Positions 29,430-42,890 of a stretch of DNA of 64,000 bases are shown one piece after another (the first letter of the stretch is position 1; every line of letters begins with the position of its first letter). A program made the translations under genes and the position numbers. Origin of the DNA: Mycteria americana (Eukaryota; Chordata; Aves; Ciconiiformes; Ciconiidae); the NCBI RefSeq assembly GCF_035582795.1, contig NC_134367.1:85109062-85173061 (forward strand), in the 5' to 3' direction. Under the pieces are notes generated by a model. It was not told the origin of the DNA and searched no databases. It saw only the letters and a program-made list of their open reading frames with translations.

Positions 29430-30050
29430 TTTATTGATGCAGTCCTGGTGTGTAACTACACATCTTCATTTTGCTTGTAGTCACAATGTTGCTTTACTAA
29501 GATTGTTTTTTTAGTCAAGTTTATTACAGTCTTCACACAACACATTTATAAACACCACTTACTGTATAAGACTGATCGTTCCAAACATCGTAAATCACTG
29601 GCATTTTTTCCTATATAGTGCTACTTGAGGAAAGGTCACACTACTCTTTTTAGATATAAATTTGTAAAGGCAAATGAATTAAATTCACCTTCCAAAGAAA
29701 ATAAGAATGTTAAAAATAGCTTCAGAATCGGTATGACTCATTTAGGTCTCAGAAAAATCTATGACTGGCAAAGATATCTACAATTTGATACTGTACTCAA
29801 TACTTTCATTAAGACCAAAAGAATCTTTATGAAGAACTGAAATTAAACTTGTACATTGATCTGAAAGATAAGGATTACCTTGAATTTTTTAGGTTTTTTT
29901 TTTAAATTTAGTACCAGAAAATGCACTACCTTCTAAAAATATTGTACTTATAGGCTAAGTATTGATATCTGAAGAAAAAAATGCTAAAACTAAAAGCATG
30001 CAACACTGATACCAAATTGTAGCAGAAGACATTTTTAATTGAAAACTGAC
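29415..30050 (-). other. GNG4: Probable GNG4 3' UTR
   Basis: AT-rich sequence between the GNG4 stop codon and the candidate polyadenylation signals. No other feature recognised. The real 3' end may lie further downstream. Confidence 0.45.
29430..29435 (-). terminator. GNG4: Candidate GNG4 polyadenylation signal AATAAA
   Basis: On the minus strand AATAAA is followed about 20-30 nt later by a GT-rich stretch (ATGTGGCTGCTTGTGTCT), as expected of a cleavage site. It would give a 3' UTR of about 0.6 kb. A second AATAAA lies at 29525-29520, so either or both could be used. Confidence 0.45.
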
Positions 30051-30179
30051 TCAAAGGATGGTACAAAAGAGTTTCTTCTCCCTAAAGGGATTTTCAGATG
30101 CAGGCACTGGAATAATAAGGGGATCTTCTCCAATATGAGCATCACAATATGCCAATAAATCTGCTGCAGCCTTGGATAC
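30051..30179 (-). CDS. GNG4: GNG4 last coding exon
   Basis: The acceptor is CTATTAG|GTATCC, followed by 42 codons and TGA at 30053-30051. It encodes [15 protein letters not shown], the NPF motif within [10 protein letters not shown], and the CTIL prenylation box. The intron position (phase 0 after the MDR-x-K segment) fits the gamma-subunit family. Confidence 0.97.
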   Translation of the reverse strand, partial: VSKAAADLLAYCDAHIGEDPLIIPVPASENPFREKKLFCTIL

Positions 30180-33100
30180 CTAATAGAAGAAAAGAGAAAA
30201 CTACTGTAACAATTCTGAACCCAGCAGCATTGCATAAGTATCCTTCATATAACAATGGAGGCTATAATAAAATAGGAGTAGATTGGTTTATCCTTTAAAT
30301 TACTAGAAACCACAACTCAGCTTGCTCTTACTAGGCCTAGTAATCCTTATATACATTGTGTTTAACATAGTGACATGAGATGGTATCAATTCATATGATA
30401 TGTGTTCTGCTGTTCCTCTCCATCAGAAGGAAGGTCAGGAGCATATACTCATTAAAACATGTATATGCTAATGGCCCATAAGCAAAAGGGATTCTCCTTG
30501 AAGCGTGTGTTTCTGTAGAGGCTGTCTGCTTCAGCTCTTATTCCCAGGCATTAGAGCAGCAAGCTTGTAAGGTTTTCCACAAACACTCTCTCTACCCTTT
30601 GCTCCTCTGGATGCAAAAGAAACAAACAAACAAAAAGTTCTTTAGACACAGGACAGTGGGATTAAAAAGAAATAATAAATCGGGAGCAAAACTTGATCAC
30701 CATGTGTCATAGCTCTCATTTAAGCTAAATATTGCTCTTTTCAATGAAGTCAGACTAATATCTTCTGCTTAGTAAGTTATTATAAGTAGTACTTTATGCA
30801 TAGCATTAATTTAAACTTGAGCACTACCTTAGTATTTTTTATCTTAATATTTTTATACTTCTAAAATGAACAATTCTAAAGTCTCCATATTCAGAACGTT
30901 GGTTTATGCTTACTGAAAAGTCCTACAGAAATGTAAGTGTGTTGGTATACAAGATATTTTGCATGAAATGAAAAATGAAATATTAAACCATTTCAGCTGT
31001 AGCTGAAACCAGCTTTGTGCCATAAGAATATTGGTGACATTAGGCCACCGTGACTCATTTATTTTTTAAAGAATTTAGAATATATATGAAATATTTTTGT
31101 TCTGCTCAGTTAGCAAGATATTTACAACGATCTGTATCTCTTTGCTTTGTTTAATTATTATGTTTCAATATTATGATAGAGTTGAGAAAATGAGATAGGA
31201 AGCCTCTACAAAAAAGCCTTTTCTCTGAGCACCATGACAGCTTCTCCTGAGTCAAACACTGAGGCCAGCGTGTTTGCACAACTATAGCAAAGAGGAAAAA
31301 CAAATCGGATTTCTGGTATTTTTCTAGCAGGTGTGTCATCACTGTTAGCTTTAGCTTCCCCACACCCTGCTTGCTTTGGCATGAGTCCAGCCTGTAGTAG
31401 GCTTCAGATTAGACCTATGAAGTCAGTGGGTGTTGGATCAGGATTTGCATGAAATTTAAATTAACTTCTAGAAGAAAATAACTTTTCTTTTTTAAATATC
31501 CACTAAAACATGCCTTTGTAGAATGCTTAAGCCCATAAAGTACTTATGGTTGGCATCCCAGTATAGACTATCCTCCTAGCAGAGGAAGCAAGGGTGTTTA
31601 GGTTACTTAAAATTAGTTTGCATTTGAATTGGCCTGTAAGACAAAAGGGTGGGCAGAGACATAACAGGTGAACAACAGATTGCCGGGCCAAGGCAAAACA
31701 GAAGACTGAGCACTGAACCGAGCAAATGAGCAGATATTCAGAAGGACCCACGCTTCTCAAAAGAGAAGCGGGTCAAACAAAAATGTGTGGAAAATGACAG
31801 ACTTCAAAGGACAAAAAGGAATGTAATTATTTTCAGACATACTTCAATTATCTACTTGCTAAGCAATGACAAAAGAATGAGGCTTAGGGTGTGAGGGCAC
31901 TGTCTACAGTAGAGAGGTAGAACTGTAATGGACAAACAGAAAACTTAGGAATCCTATCATATTCCCAATTTTCATTTAAACTTACTTGTGAATTTTTAAA
32001 AAGCAAATTCTCCAAAGAGAGGCACAATGTAGATGGGCTATGAAATTCCTATCAAGCCCAAGAAAGATCAAAAGACAGCAAACATACTTTTCTTCGCTCA
32101 TGACCTATGCTGTACCTCAGCAAAGTATAAACTAGCATAGGATGAATCCACTGAAGAGGAGGTTAGCATGTTTCCAGTAATGTTAGGAGGAATGTACCAG
32201 CACGGCATTTTGGAGAAGTATTTTCAAGTAATGACAATCACCAGTACATTCATAATTATTTAACGTACACATTTTCACTTTTCTATTGTCCTTCAAGCTC
32301 AGCTGCGTGTCTCAAATTAAGGCAGTTCTATGGTCTAATTAATTTATTAGCTGGTCCTGAACTCTTGCATTCAAACAGAGCAAGTCCAACTCAGAGCCAC
32401 AGGTGCCCACAAAAAGCTCAGTGACATTTTCAGCGCTATAAATGTTACTGCCATGAAACCTAATGGAGAGCTAGTCTAATTCTCTGGGTCCCAGAGACAG
32501 GGTTTATTAAAGATGCCCGGCACATTTCATCATCAATTATTAAGCTACTGAATAAGTTATTTTATTCATGAAACCAACAATCTTTTTAAGTAGATTGACC
32601 CTACAGGACCAGTGTACCAACACTGGACTTCAACAGACCGACCTCCGCATAACTATCTTGTTTGTTCCACATATGGGTAAGTGGCATCAGCCCGAGCATA
32701 GTGCTTTTCGTTCAATGGAAGAGAAGTACAATTTCAATCATCATTCTTAGAAGCAATAAACCCAGTAATATAATTTTCTGTTTCTCTACATATTGCTGTG
32801 CTTTGGTATCTTATAACAATAAAAAGGATTTTCACTAGCAAAAGCACAATATAAATTTTTATATCTAACTTGTCCTCTAATGTGCTGGTAGGAATGCCAA
32901 ACATCATGAAGCAGAGCAGGCACTTTATTCAATGTCACAGTGTTTAATTCACAAATTAGTTTGCTTTTAGATGAACCATAATACATAGTACGATTTAGTA
33001 GAAAACAAACCTGCAACAAGGAGCTGAGGAACACAATCACATTTCAGCATATTGTCACTAACTAAACTTCCCAGCCCTGTACTAGGCCATGTATTTTCAT

Positions 33101-36100
33101 CCTTTAAAAAAATAAAAGGTTTGGGGAGGAGAAAGCCTCCCATTGGGATTACAGTGGTTATAAAGCTGAATTATGGCCATTTCTTCACTTAAACTGAAGT
33201 AGCTGAGCGTTGTGCAGTGGAATGATGACCATTTGCTAAGGGGAGTTAAGTTAGCTGATCACATGGCAGGAGCAATGAAAACATTGGTTCCTGTGGCTGT
33301 AAGCAGATTTGGCCAAAGTCAGAACTGTGGCCAAAAAAAGAGCAAAATACAATGTTGCCTCCAGCATGTTTCCTGCTCAGTGTTATTATTCAGAACAACA
33401 GTGGCGGAAGACCTCTGCATTGAGCATCACATTAGGGCTACAGCAGAGACGGCTGCTTTAGCGTATGTCAGCATGCAGAGGTTGCCTAATGGCCAATACT
33501 GTGGTTTGTTACTGTACAAAATAACGTGCTGATCAACCTATTTGTGTCATGGAGGAAGTTAAATGAAGGCCACTCTCATAGCTTTTACTCACCTTTTGGT
33601 TTATTTGCAGCTGAATGCTGCTGGACAGTTTCAGAATAGCTTTTATCAAGAATTAAAATAAATGCATGTAATTTGAATATTCAAATGAAGTTAACACATT
33701 TATCATTTCAGCTCTCCTACGCAATACAGCTTGGTCTGCAGATTCAAAGTAATTTATACATATTGCAGAAGTGGCTAAAGAAAAAAAAATCAGACTGGTT
33801 TGATTGATGAATTCTAACAGGAAGTTAACATTTCATTTTTTAAATCTTTTAAAGTGCATAGATAGAGGGGATGGAGTATATATGTATCATGCCAATCTCA
33901 CATTTTATACAACTATTTTTATTCTGTGTAGTGAAAAATACATCTGGTTGTCAAATTACCAAAATGAAAAAAACCCAACAAAACACTCAACCCTGATGCT
34001 TTAAAGAATTAGTCTCAGGAGGACTGTGGAATTTTACCATTATATTTCAGAATAACAGAGGTGATAAAAACAGCCAGAGTTAGAACATAATCCTGTTAGC
34101 TGCACTAATAATTATAAGCTTCAATGACAGGGCAAAATGCTGCAATTACTATGTCATCTGTCTTGTCATGGATTGTGACTAATTACCATCCTTGCTATGA
34201 CACCCACTCTGCTTATCCTTTACATCTAAAACAAAGAGATTCACACACATTTATTGGCAATCCCACTGCTTATCTCCCAACATTATTCAGAACCTGTTAG
34301 GCATATTTTCTACCTTCTTAAGAAAAAAGAAAATGGAATAATAACCGATACACCACGATTCTTAAATGTCAGAGCACTCCTTGCTTTTCTGCTTGCAAAG
34401 CGAAGATTAAATAGTGCTTTATTCTGGGGACAACTGTGATAAAGCACCGGTATTATCTTTGCTTTCTCAACTTTACTGCTAGCATCTTTGGAAGATGCAT
34501 TATTCTACTAGTCATGAGGCCACTGTTTGTCTGATTTCATTTGATGGTTCCTAGCCTGAAATTTGTGCCTCCTGCTTTCTACTGACTTCTCCATTATAAT
34601 TCTAACTGTTACTTCTGTAAGGAAGTGAGACAGGTTCAATTTACGATCCTTCCGGGATTCCAACAGTTTACAAAAACCCACCACAGTAATACTCCTTCCA
34701 ACGACTGATCACTACACCAATAGCTTCATCCTCCCCTTTTAAGTTGTCCTGTTCCTTTCACACCTCAACAGTGAGTTGTCTTTGTGGAATCTCAAAACAC
34801 TGCATTGCTTGCTGCTCTGACTGGTTATAGGACTTGATTATCAAATCAGTTGAAAAATCCAGAACACAGCAGGGAATGGGCAACTATCAACGTACTTCTG
34901 ACTACAAGATTTGAATTGAGGAGACCTAACTCTTGCTGGTTACAGCAGCTACTATACACAGAAAACAAAATGCCTTTGTAGTAGAAAAATGAGTTGGAAC
35001 TTCTGATTTCCCTAGTCAACAACGCGGGCACTTTGAAAATTTCCTTTTTAATGGTAACAACGTTGTCTTGTCTATTATGGCAATAACTGCTTGGTTATAG
35101 CTACTTGCAAAACAGTGTTTAATTAAATTATTTGGAAAGCGCTGATCTTTTGTTAAAAGTCTAAATAGTTTAAGCAGATGCAAAACACCAGAAAAAAAGG
35201 AAGTTCATTTCTCTACCTTTACAGTTATGATCTGGGAACTCAAAATCTCCTGTTGAAACCCCTGGAAAGTCTCTCAGTAAAATCTGGCTACACTGAAACA
35301 CACACTTAACTGTTTCCAAGAGTAAAAGGCAAAGTAGATCTTGAGGGAGTAAAAAGCCAACCAATCTATTCTCACAGTCCCTCATATAATTGTTCAAAGA
35401 AAATCTAGAAATTAAGACATCAACCTTTTGCAAACCATATTTGGTTTATGTTAGCATAGGAACCCTCAGAATACTGAAACAGACTAGATTCTCTTTGGTG
35501 CCTTTTTGGTCCCAAGCTGTTTTGAAAGGTGAAATAATTGCACTTTCAAGCTATCTGTTTTTTAGGTCTGCCACAGTTGCTAATAACTGTGTTATTTTTA
35601 ATTAAACTAACTGTAAAAATAACCTATGTCTTCCTTACATATGTAATTAAGAACTTTATACATCCAACTAATGAAGTTATCGGCATAACTGAGCTAATGC
35701 TGTGGTATGTGACAGTTATCACTGATTCTATAAAAGCAAGTTTAAGACAATCTACTAAGTATCAACAATTTCAAATTCCAGTCAACTGGGCCATATTTTT
35801 CCAGCCCTTTCCTCTGCCGCTCATGCACACCTGGCTCCTTCTTGTCTGTTCTGTTGTTCATGCAGCTGCAATATGACCTGAATCAGGGGACTAACCCCCC
35901 GAACACTGAAAAGACAGACCTTTTCTTACTGAAGGAAGTAGAAATACCTGTCCCTGTGAACAGGCATCTATTAGGTGATGAATTTGTCAAGACACTACAC
36001 AAGATAGAAACTATAGTTCTGCAAATTCAATGGTCTTACAAGACACTGCTATAAACTGCAACAAAATGGAGTGACTGAAATTTATATTTTCATATAAGCA

Positions 36101-37317
36101 AGATTGACTACTCATGTGAATTGCACTAATATTTCTGATTTATAAATACTATCTTTCTAATTAGTGAGTTCTAATTTAAAAACGTAATTATATACTATTG
36201 CCCCCATGATTTCAGCACTCAGGATGGATGGACAAACAGCCTGCGTTAAGACGACATGAAGAATTTAATGTACAACATTTCTAAACTGTCTTACTGAGTT
36301 TGTAATCTCAGTTACAAACAGTTACAGTTTGTAACAGCTCAGTTACAGTTGTTTGCAGAAAAACTGATTATTTAAATGCATTCCTTTTTCTAGTCTTTCC
36401 ATCTCTAAACTCTACTTACTTGTAGAGGCTGCATTTTTCATCCAAATAATTATTCCCTATTTTCAGAGGCAGAGAGAGAGCGTGCACGCAAAAGAGATGA
36501 GCATTGCTTTCTTAAAACTTTCTATGACATTGTTAGTTTTTAGGTGCTTGATTTATTCACAAAATTTTAGCCTAGTGGAAGGCAGAATGACAGGGAAGAA
36601 TAATCCCACAGGCTTTTCTGGTTAAAAATGTTGAGAACCTGTTTAATAGCACCTTTAGTTAAAACATTTAATCCACATACATTTAGAGGCATGATAAAAC
36701 CCAGTCTTCACATACAACAGGCTATCAAGTGTGAAGAATCATAACTGAACATTGCAATCATACGTATTTTTTGTGCAATGATGTCTGTGCTAAAACAAAA
36801 CAAATCAAAGAAATTCAGCTTGTCTCATCATTATTCAAAAGTATTGCAATATCTTAAAGACTTATTCCAGTTCTTAAAGGACAGCTTACCCTATCACCAA
36901 GAAATCTAAGCTGCACTTATATTCAGCTACAGGTGATAAAGAAGAGCACCTGTGCATCTGCCAGCTGATTTTAAATATCTCACAAAATACCACTTTTGAC
37001 AGATGTAAAAGGCACTCATACAGACAGACTAGAAGCTAGTCTTTGAAAATCGCTTTGCTAGAGCCAAGCAGTTAGTAACTAATTCACAGTACTGAATAAT
37101 GTTTTATGGCTCAACACAGAATTCTTATTTCAGCTGATGGAGTTTTTCTGCAATATTAAAGGGAGGCTGTATCACAAACCAGTGAGTGAATTCAAAATAT
37201 CAACAATAAGTCTAAGTTTACCTTCATCCTATCCATGTATGCTTCCATTTTTAATTGCTCCACAGCTTTCCTGGCTTGAGATATATTGGTTGTACTGTTT
37301 GACACTAGTTCCTTCAT
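30051..37317 (-). CDS. GNG4: GNG4, G protein subunit gamma 4 (complete coding sequence, two exons)
   Basis: Exons 37317-37222 and 30179-30051 join in phase 0 to a 74-residue protein. Residues 11-32 hold the conserved helix ([20 protein letters not shown]) that forms a coiled coil with G-beta, followed by [20 protein letters not shown], the [16 protein letters not shown] block and a CTIL CaaX box (Cys71). Leu at the last position predicts geranylgeranylation and membrane attachment (established for the family). Compared with the human protein it is one residue shorter near the N-terminus and has Tyr instead of Cys in MEACMDR. The gamma subunit pairs with G-beta at the inner face of the plasma membrane and relays GPCR signals; GNG4 is mainly neural in mammals. 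Other gamma subunits differ more in the N-terminal part, so the paralogue call is firm and supported by the neighbours. Confidence 0.97.
30180..37221 (-). other. GNG4 intron between the coding exons (7.0 kb)
   Basis: No coding exon or mobile element recognised. Several stretches rich in TAATTA, TAATTT and TGTCA-like words (about 31000-31100, 32240-32570, 33590-33780, 34080-34210) look like candidate conserved enhancers. A 9-bp-arm inverted repeat lies at 36311-36335. Confidence 0.65.
36311..36335. repeat. Short inverted repeat inside a GTTACA-rich cluster
   Basis: GTTACAAAC and GTTTGTAAC pair perfectly around a 7-nt loop. The flanks repeat CAGTTACA several times (36308-36350), suggesting local slippage. 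Confidence 0.65.
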
Positions 37318-37327
37318 TTTGTTTTTC
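37222..37327 (-). CDS. GNG4: GNG4 first coding exon
   Basis: The acceptor is CTTCTAG|GAAAAAC. Ten bases of 5' UTR are followed by ATG at 37317-37315 and 32 codons, ending at GATGAAG|GTAAAC. The start has A at -3 (adequate Kozak context). It encodes [11 protein letters not shown], then the G-beta-binding helix. The coding part is 37317-37222. Confidence 0.96.
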
Positions 37328-38718
37328 CTAGAAGAGACAAAGTTGAGACAATTTAAAAGTGAAGGTAGCAAATACAGCAATTAGTGAGAAGACAGTTATC
37401 TGAAATCTAACCAACCCTCGCCCACTGCCAGACTGTAGGTCACAAATACAAACCAGACACCATTTATTTCTGTTCTCTTCTTCAATAGCACCTTACTGCA
37501 TTACGTATTTGCGTCCTCAACTGCCAGTATTCAGTCTGAATTCTGCAAACAACATACAAATGCAGAGTACATGGCCTTTATTTCAGTGTAGAAATGGTTG
37601 ACCTGGTTCAGATTGCCAACACAGAACAGCTGTTCACAAACAGACCTTGCAGCCATTACGCATTTTGGCTCCATACCCCAGTATACACCTAGTAACACGA
37701 AGACAAGTTCAGAAATGTGTGCAATGGAAATGAATGCCATACTGCTCTCAGCAAGCATCAGAAAGAGAAATTTTAAGATAAAGAGTCAAAATTCTGTCTA
37801 TAGATTTAAGGAGTTTAGAAAAATGAAGTAACAGATTAAAAAATAATGCAGCTGTTTCCAACTTTTTGCTTACACATCCCTAGTGAAGTCTAAAGATGAC
37901 TAAAAACCAGTACAGTATACTACACAGTATAGGAATGCATTATTTTTTAAGAGATCTGCAGCTCTTGGGAGGGGACATCTAATTAATGTATGTCAGTGTT
38001 TGGTTTTCTTGCATTGCTACTCCCTGAGGGCTTGAGGGTAAGTCAACTCCTCATCGTGCAGTCCTCAACATTGTTACCAGATTAGTCAGGATGACTACAT
38101 TCGAACCTTGAATAAACTTACAACATATATGCCCTAGGTGGTCTTACATGTTAGGAGACTTCGTGCTGACACCACTATGCAGCCCTGGTCCAACACAAGT
38201 AACAGTTACTATTTTGAAGTCATTGGAAGTTGGGCTAAACCCACATGGAAAGAAAGATAAGATAGGATACAGACAACCTAGATAGGTCCTGGACTATTTA
38301 TACTACCTAGTAAGACCAGGTGCTGAAGTTTTGATTGGCCAAAACACTCGCCTATGGTCCCGTATATATGGTATGCCACAAATGCCACCCGAAGCAAGAT
38401 TAGTCTAGCAGTGAGTGTTAGAAACCAACACAAAGTTAGGCAATGCAAAGGACACAGGGTGTGAGCAGCAGATGGGACGCAGGAGAAAACACACAAAAGG
38501 AAGCATTTTGTATTGCTGCCAAAAGAGTTTTAGGCTCAGGTCTTTCAAAATGAATACTTCCAGCTTATTTCTGGACAATAAATGAACACCTAGAACTACA
38601 CAAATTTCCCTTCTTGAACCTCAATAGCTTACCTGATCCAGGCACTGGGGTATGAGATACAAACAGGAAATTAAGTAGGACACAGGAAATGCTCTTGTAA
38701 AAAAAATTGTATATACAA

Positions 38719-38775
38719 TGCATTGTATTATATGCAATTATATGCATATATTATTGCATTGTATTATATGCAATT
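38719..38775. repeat. 21-bp direct repeat in AT-rich sequence
   Basis: A 21-mer beginning TGCATTGTATTA and ending TGCAATT is found at 38719-38739 and again at 38755-38775 without mismatch. The spacer is also made of ATGCATAT-type words. Confidence 0.8.
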
Positions 38776-40952
38776 GCCTTAAGCATGTTAGAGTCAATAG
38801 AAGTACAAAAGCCAGAGCACAAAAAGAATGGAGGAATAACTTTTTAACTGCTTTGATTTAAAAAAAACCACAGATGTTCAAAGACAAGGCAAAGATAGCT
38901 GTTTCTTCTCCCTTCTAAAATCGGTAATCTGTGCTGTAAAATGGGATGGTGGAATACAAATACGATGGTGAACCACACTCAACGCTAATTTGAAGAAGCA
39001 AAACAATCTTTTCCAGCACTTGTGTAAGTCTAGGCAGGGGAAATGCTACCTTAAAATACATCAATTGTGCCAATAAAACAAGAGCTTTAATATATGCCAA
39101 GACAACAAATAGGTTTTCTGTACACGTGTGTGTCGTTTGAATGGAACACAAGTTTCCCCCTTGCATGCACTCTGATGAACTAAAATCGTGTCAGTACACA
39201 GAAGCTTTTTTTTTTTTTTGTCTTGGTCTTTGTTTACAATCTTCTAACTTCATATTTCTCACAAGGCACAGGATTAAATACATGTGGAGGAACTGGCTCT
39301 GCATAAAATGCCATGCACAGTACAAAAACCCACAACCAACCAACAGCCTCCAAACAATTTTCAGATGTGTTTTGAGTTGCAGTGGACAAGCGGAATGGAT
39401 ACAAGACATTCACAAGAGCAGGAGGTTCTGAATTACAGCTCATCTCTGGACTTTTTGTTTGACTCAATCCCCTAGCTTTTAAGTCTTGACCCATCCATAA
39501 AGATAAGAATAAACATATTTATCTTTGTTTACAAAATGATACCCCCACAAGTATGAATCATTCAAATTTTTTTATCATCTCCACAGCTAGACTGCTAATG
39601 ACCACAGAGCCAAAAAAGTCAAAGCTAAATGAAATCACAGACCCATTTCTACATTTGCCACAGCCCAAACCCAGAGGCAAATTAGAAATCTAATTTCAAA
39701 TAATACATTTAAATTAAACTGAATTAAGCAACTGAAACTCCATGAACAGTGCAGACAATTCTAGGTCTCCCAAGTTTTCCTTGCAATTCATTCACTCAAA
39801 CTGTAAAAGTTACAAACATTAGAGCTAGACAATTTGAACCATCACTGGCTGCATCGAAGTTGGCAAGAACACCGTTTCTAGTACTTCCAGCTAGTTTTTA
39901 AGTATCTACTGAATAAAAGATTGAGTTAAGACCACAATGGAATTTTGAAAAGGCTATTAGGCACAAAATGCTTTAAAAAATCCAAACCATGTTTCCAAAA
40001 CAATGCCACAAACATAGTATGTCCTTACCTATATTCTGAAACAGCAAATGGGGAAAAATTTTAAAAAAATATGTATCTTCTCTGCAAAACTATTTCATGA
40101 TATCAGAAAACAATCAGAATAAGAGGCTTCATGAAAAGAACTTTAAAAAAGAAAAAAGTCTGGCACTAGGTGCTTCAGCCACTGGAGAAAATTTCCACTT
40201 ATCCCAAATAAGAGGTTTGTTTATACTCTGAAGCACAAACATTTGTTCTGTTCCAAATCCTGCTCCTACCCTGGCCTTTACACGCACTTAAATATTTAAC
40301 TACCGTATTTCTGGAAGTGCTTAGCATCCATTTAAGTATCTAATCTCTTTTTTTCATACAGACAGTTCTGGTTCCAGACCTTTATAAGATAGATTTCTCC
40401 TATTTCACATTTCACTTACCAAGCTACATAATACCTCTGCCTTCTTTCACTCTTGGCAAATACAGTACGTATTTGCGCATCAGTTAAGGCCCTATTACAT
40501 ATGAAGTACGTTGACGATGAGAATTGTACTCACTTTCAAACCAGGCTGCGATGAACTGGTCCTCCTTGCAGACAAAGCTTTGGCTGAGACCTGGTTCTGT
40601 TCTCCTTAAGACCTGTGATATTCTTTAATAACCTTAAGCTTAATATTCTTTAATGAAATAATATTGTTACTTAGAAATAAAGGTCTGGAGAGAAAAGAAA
40701 TTTTAATAACAAGTCAGTCTATTACACACCCTCTCCCTGAACGACCATCCCCTGGAACGTGAGGAAGCCTCCTCCCTCAAACACCCTCTTGTGGGATCTC
40801 TCTCCGTGTTTCCTTTAAGGCTGCAGCCTGACAAACAGCTCTGACCCTCTCTCCTAAGACAGCTCCTTTTAAACAGACAAGTATTCTCAAGGCCTTTAGA
40901 CCCCCAGGACAGCACAATAAGCTTTGTATTGTATCTGGGAGGCAGCCTAAAA

Positions 40953-41550
40953 GATCACAGAATAGTTTGGGTTGGAAGGGACCTTTAAAGGTCATCTAGT
41001 CCACCCCCCTCCCTGCAATCAGCAGGGACATCTTCAACTAGGTCAGGTTGCTCAGAGCCCTCTCCAACCTGACCTTGAATGTTTCCAGGGATGGGGCATC
41101 TACCACCTTTCTGGGCAACCCACTCCAGTGTTTCACCACCCTCATCATAAAAAATTTCTTCCTTATATCTAGTCTGATTCTACCCTCTTTTAGTTTAAAA
41201 CCATTACCCCTTGTCCTATCACAACAGGCCCTGCTAAAAAGTCTGTCCCCATCTCTCTTATAAGCCCCCTTTAAGTACTGAAAGGCTGCAATAACGTCTC
41301 CCCGGAACCTTCTCTTCTCCAGGCTGAACAACCCCAGCTCTCAGCCTTTCCTCATAGGACAGGTGTTCCATCCCTCTGATCATTTTTGTGGCCCTCCTCT
41401 GGACCCGCTCCAACAGGTCCATGACTTTCCTGTGCTGAGGGCTCCAGAGCTGGACGCAGTACTGCAGGTGGGGTCTCACCAGAGCGGAGTAGAGGGGAAG
41501 AATCACCTCCCTTGACCTGCTGGCCATGCTTTTTGTGATGCTCAAAAGGA
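40953..41550 (-). mobile_element. CR1 LINE fragment, 3' end, frameshifted
   Basis: Minus-strand translation gives MASRSREVILPLYSALVRPH, then YCVQLWSPQH and RVQRRATKMIRGMEHLSYEE in one frame (41545-41258). FSLEKRRFRGDVIAA, CCDRTRGNGFKLKEGR, IRLDIRKKFF and VVKHWSGLPRKVV follow in another frame (41331-41038). The two frames meet near 41260-41330, so at least one frameshift separates them. The 3' end reads AAGGTCCCTTCCAACCCAAA then CTATTCTGTGATC, the standard avian CR1 terminus. It is a dead, 5'-truncated copy in the same orientation as GNG4. Confidence 0.93.
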
Positions 41551-42847
41551 ATAACTTCTCCCCTTCTTTTAAATTACCTAAAAAGCCTTGAACCAGAAAT
41601 TACTCAGCTAGGTTCACTAATGTTCATCCCTGGTCATTTTTCCACCAACCCCCTATTAAATTAGATTGATACACATGTACACAGGTCTTGATAATCACCG
41701 TAGTTACAGTAACTATGTTAGTGATCAGACTACATGCAGTCTACATGTTACTGATGCATGCCAGTGGACCCAAGACTATATAGGAGCTCATTTATCCAGT
41801 ATATTTTTATGCAGCACACTGAGCTCATTAATCTAGTCCCTGTGACTCGTTTCTTTAAGGGGAACACTGATCGCGTTAACAAAGAATAGTGACAGCAGCT
41901 ACACAGCCTTTTTCAGCCAAGTAGTTTCTGCTGACTGGCACACCACACTAGCCAGCCGTTTCCTAAAGCATTGCTCCTGAACGCTGCGAAGCGACAGCCT
42001 CCCAGCCAGCTGAATTTTCTGGGGTTTTGGGGTTTTTTACCTCACATGAACTTCATCCTTTTTCTGGGTGCATTTAACTCATTTGTGCCAAAGACCTTAG
42101 TCTCCAGGGCTCATAAAAATGCTCATGAAGAGCAACTTTTCTTTATTTGTTTTTAGAATAGATTAGATTGTACCCAACAGCACTTCAAAGGCCAACTTAC
42201 CTTACGATAACCCAGGAAGTTGCATAAATATTTGCAGGTACAGCTTGAACTTGCATAGGGGTAAGAAGTGCAACCTACATTTACCAAACTTTATAAATAC
42301 TTGCTAGTAAAATGCAGAAAAAGTCTGAAAATTTAAGTAACATAGAAGCAAAATATAATTTTCAAACTCTTCCGTACAGCTTTCTACAAGCAACAGGGAT
42401 GAAAAGCTGCACTGCAAACTTTCCCCCCTCCACTTCCAAGTATAACCTTAAAACTCCATACCAGAAGAGTGACCTGTAGAATTCAATCTAAAAAGCCCTA
42501 AACTCAATTGTTGCCTTCTATTTTCTTTCAGCAATCTAAAGTGATGGACCTGAAATTACTGGACTAGAGAACCTGGGGTTCACGACTCTGAAGAACACCT
42601 TCCACACAAGCTCTGTACTTCTTGGACCACACAGCGCAACAGAAAAGTTAACCCAATCACGCAACCAAGTCCCAGTGACGTTAGCGGGAATCATTCCTGA
42701 ATAATGACCTGCAAATCACACTCTAAATTGAGGAAAGATCCCCACATTTCATTATCCACTTGCAAACATACCAGGAATATAAACAGCAAAATTCACAGCC
42801 TCGCAGCTGTTTGATGCCAAACTGGCATATCAAAGGAATTTCAGGGG

Positions 42848-42890
42848 AAGGAAAAAAGAAAAAAAAAAAAGAAAAAAAAAAAAAAAAAAG
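42848..42890. repeat. A-rich simple repeat, (GAAA)n/poly-A
   Basis: Roughly 40 bp of A interrupted by single G. It is not attached to a recognisable retroelement. Confidence 0.85.

Noticed and set aside
36296-36352. Cluster of GTTACA words resembling a repeat array
   Set aside because: Units are irregular and there are no equal spacers. This is vertebrate intronic slippage, not a CRISPR array.
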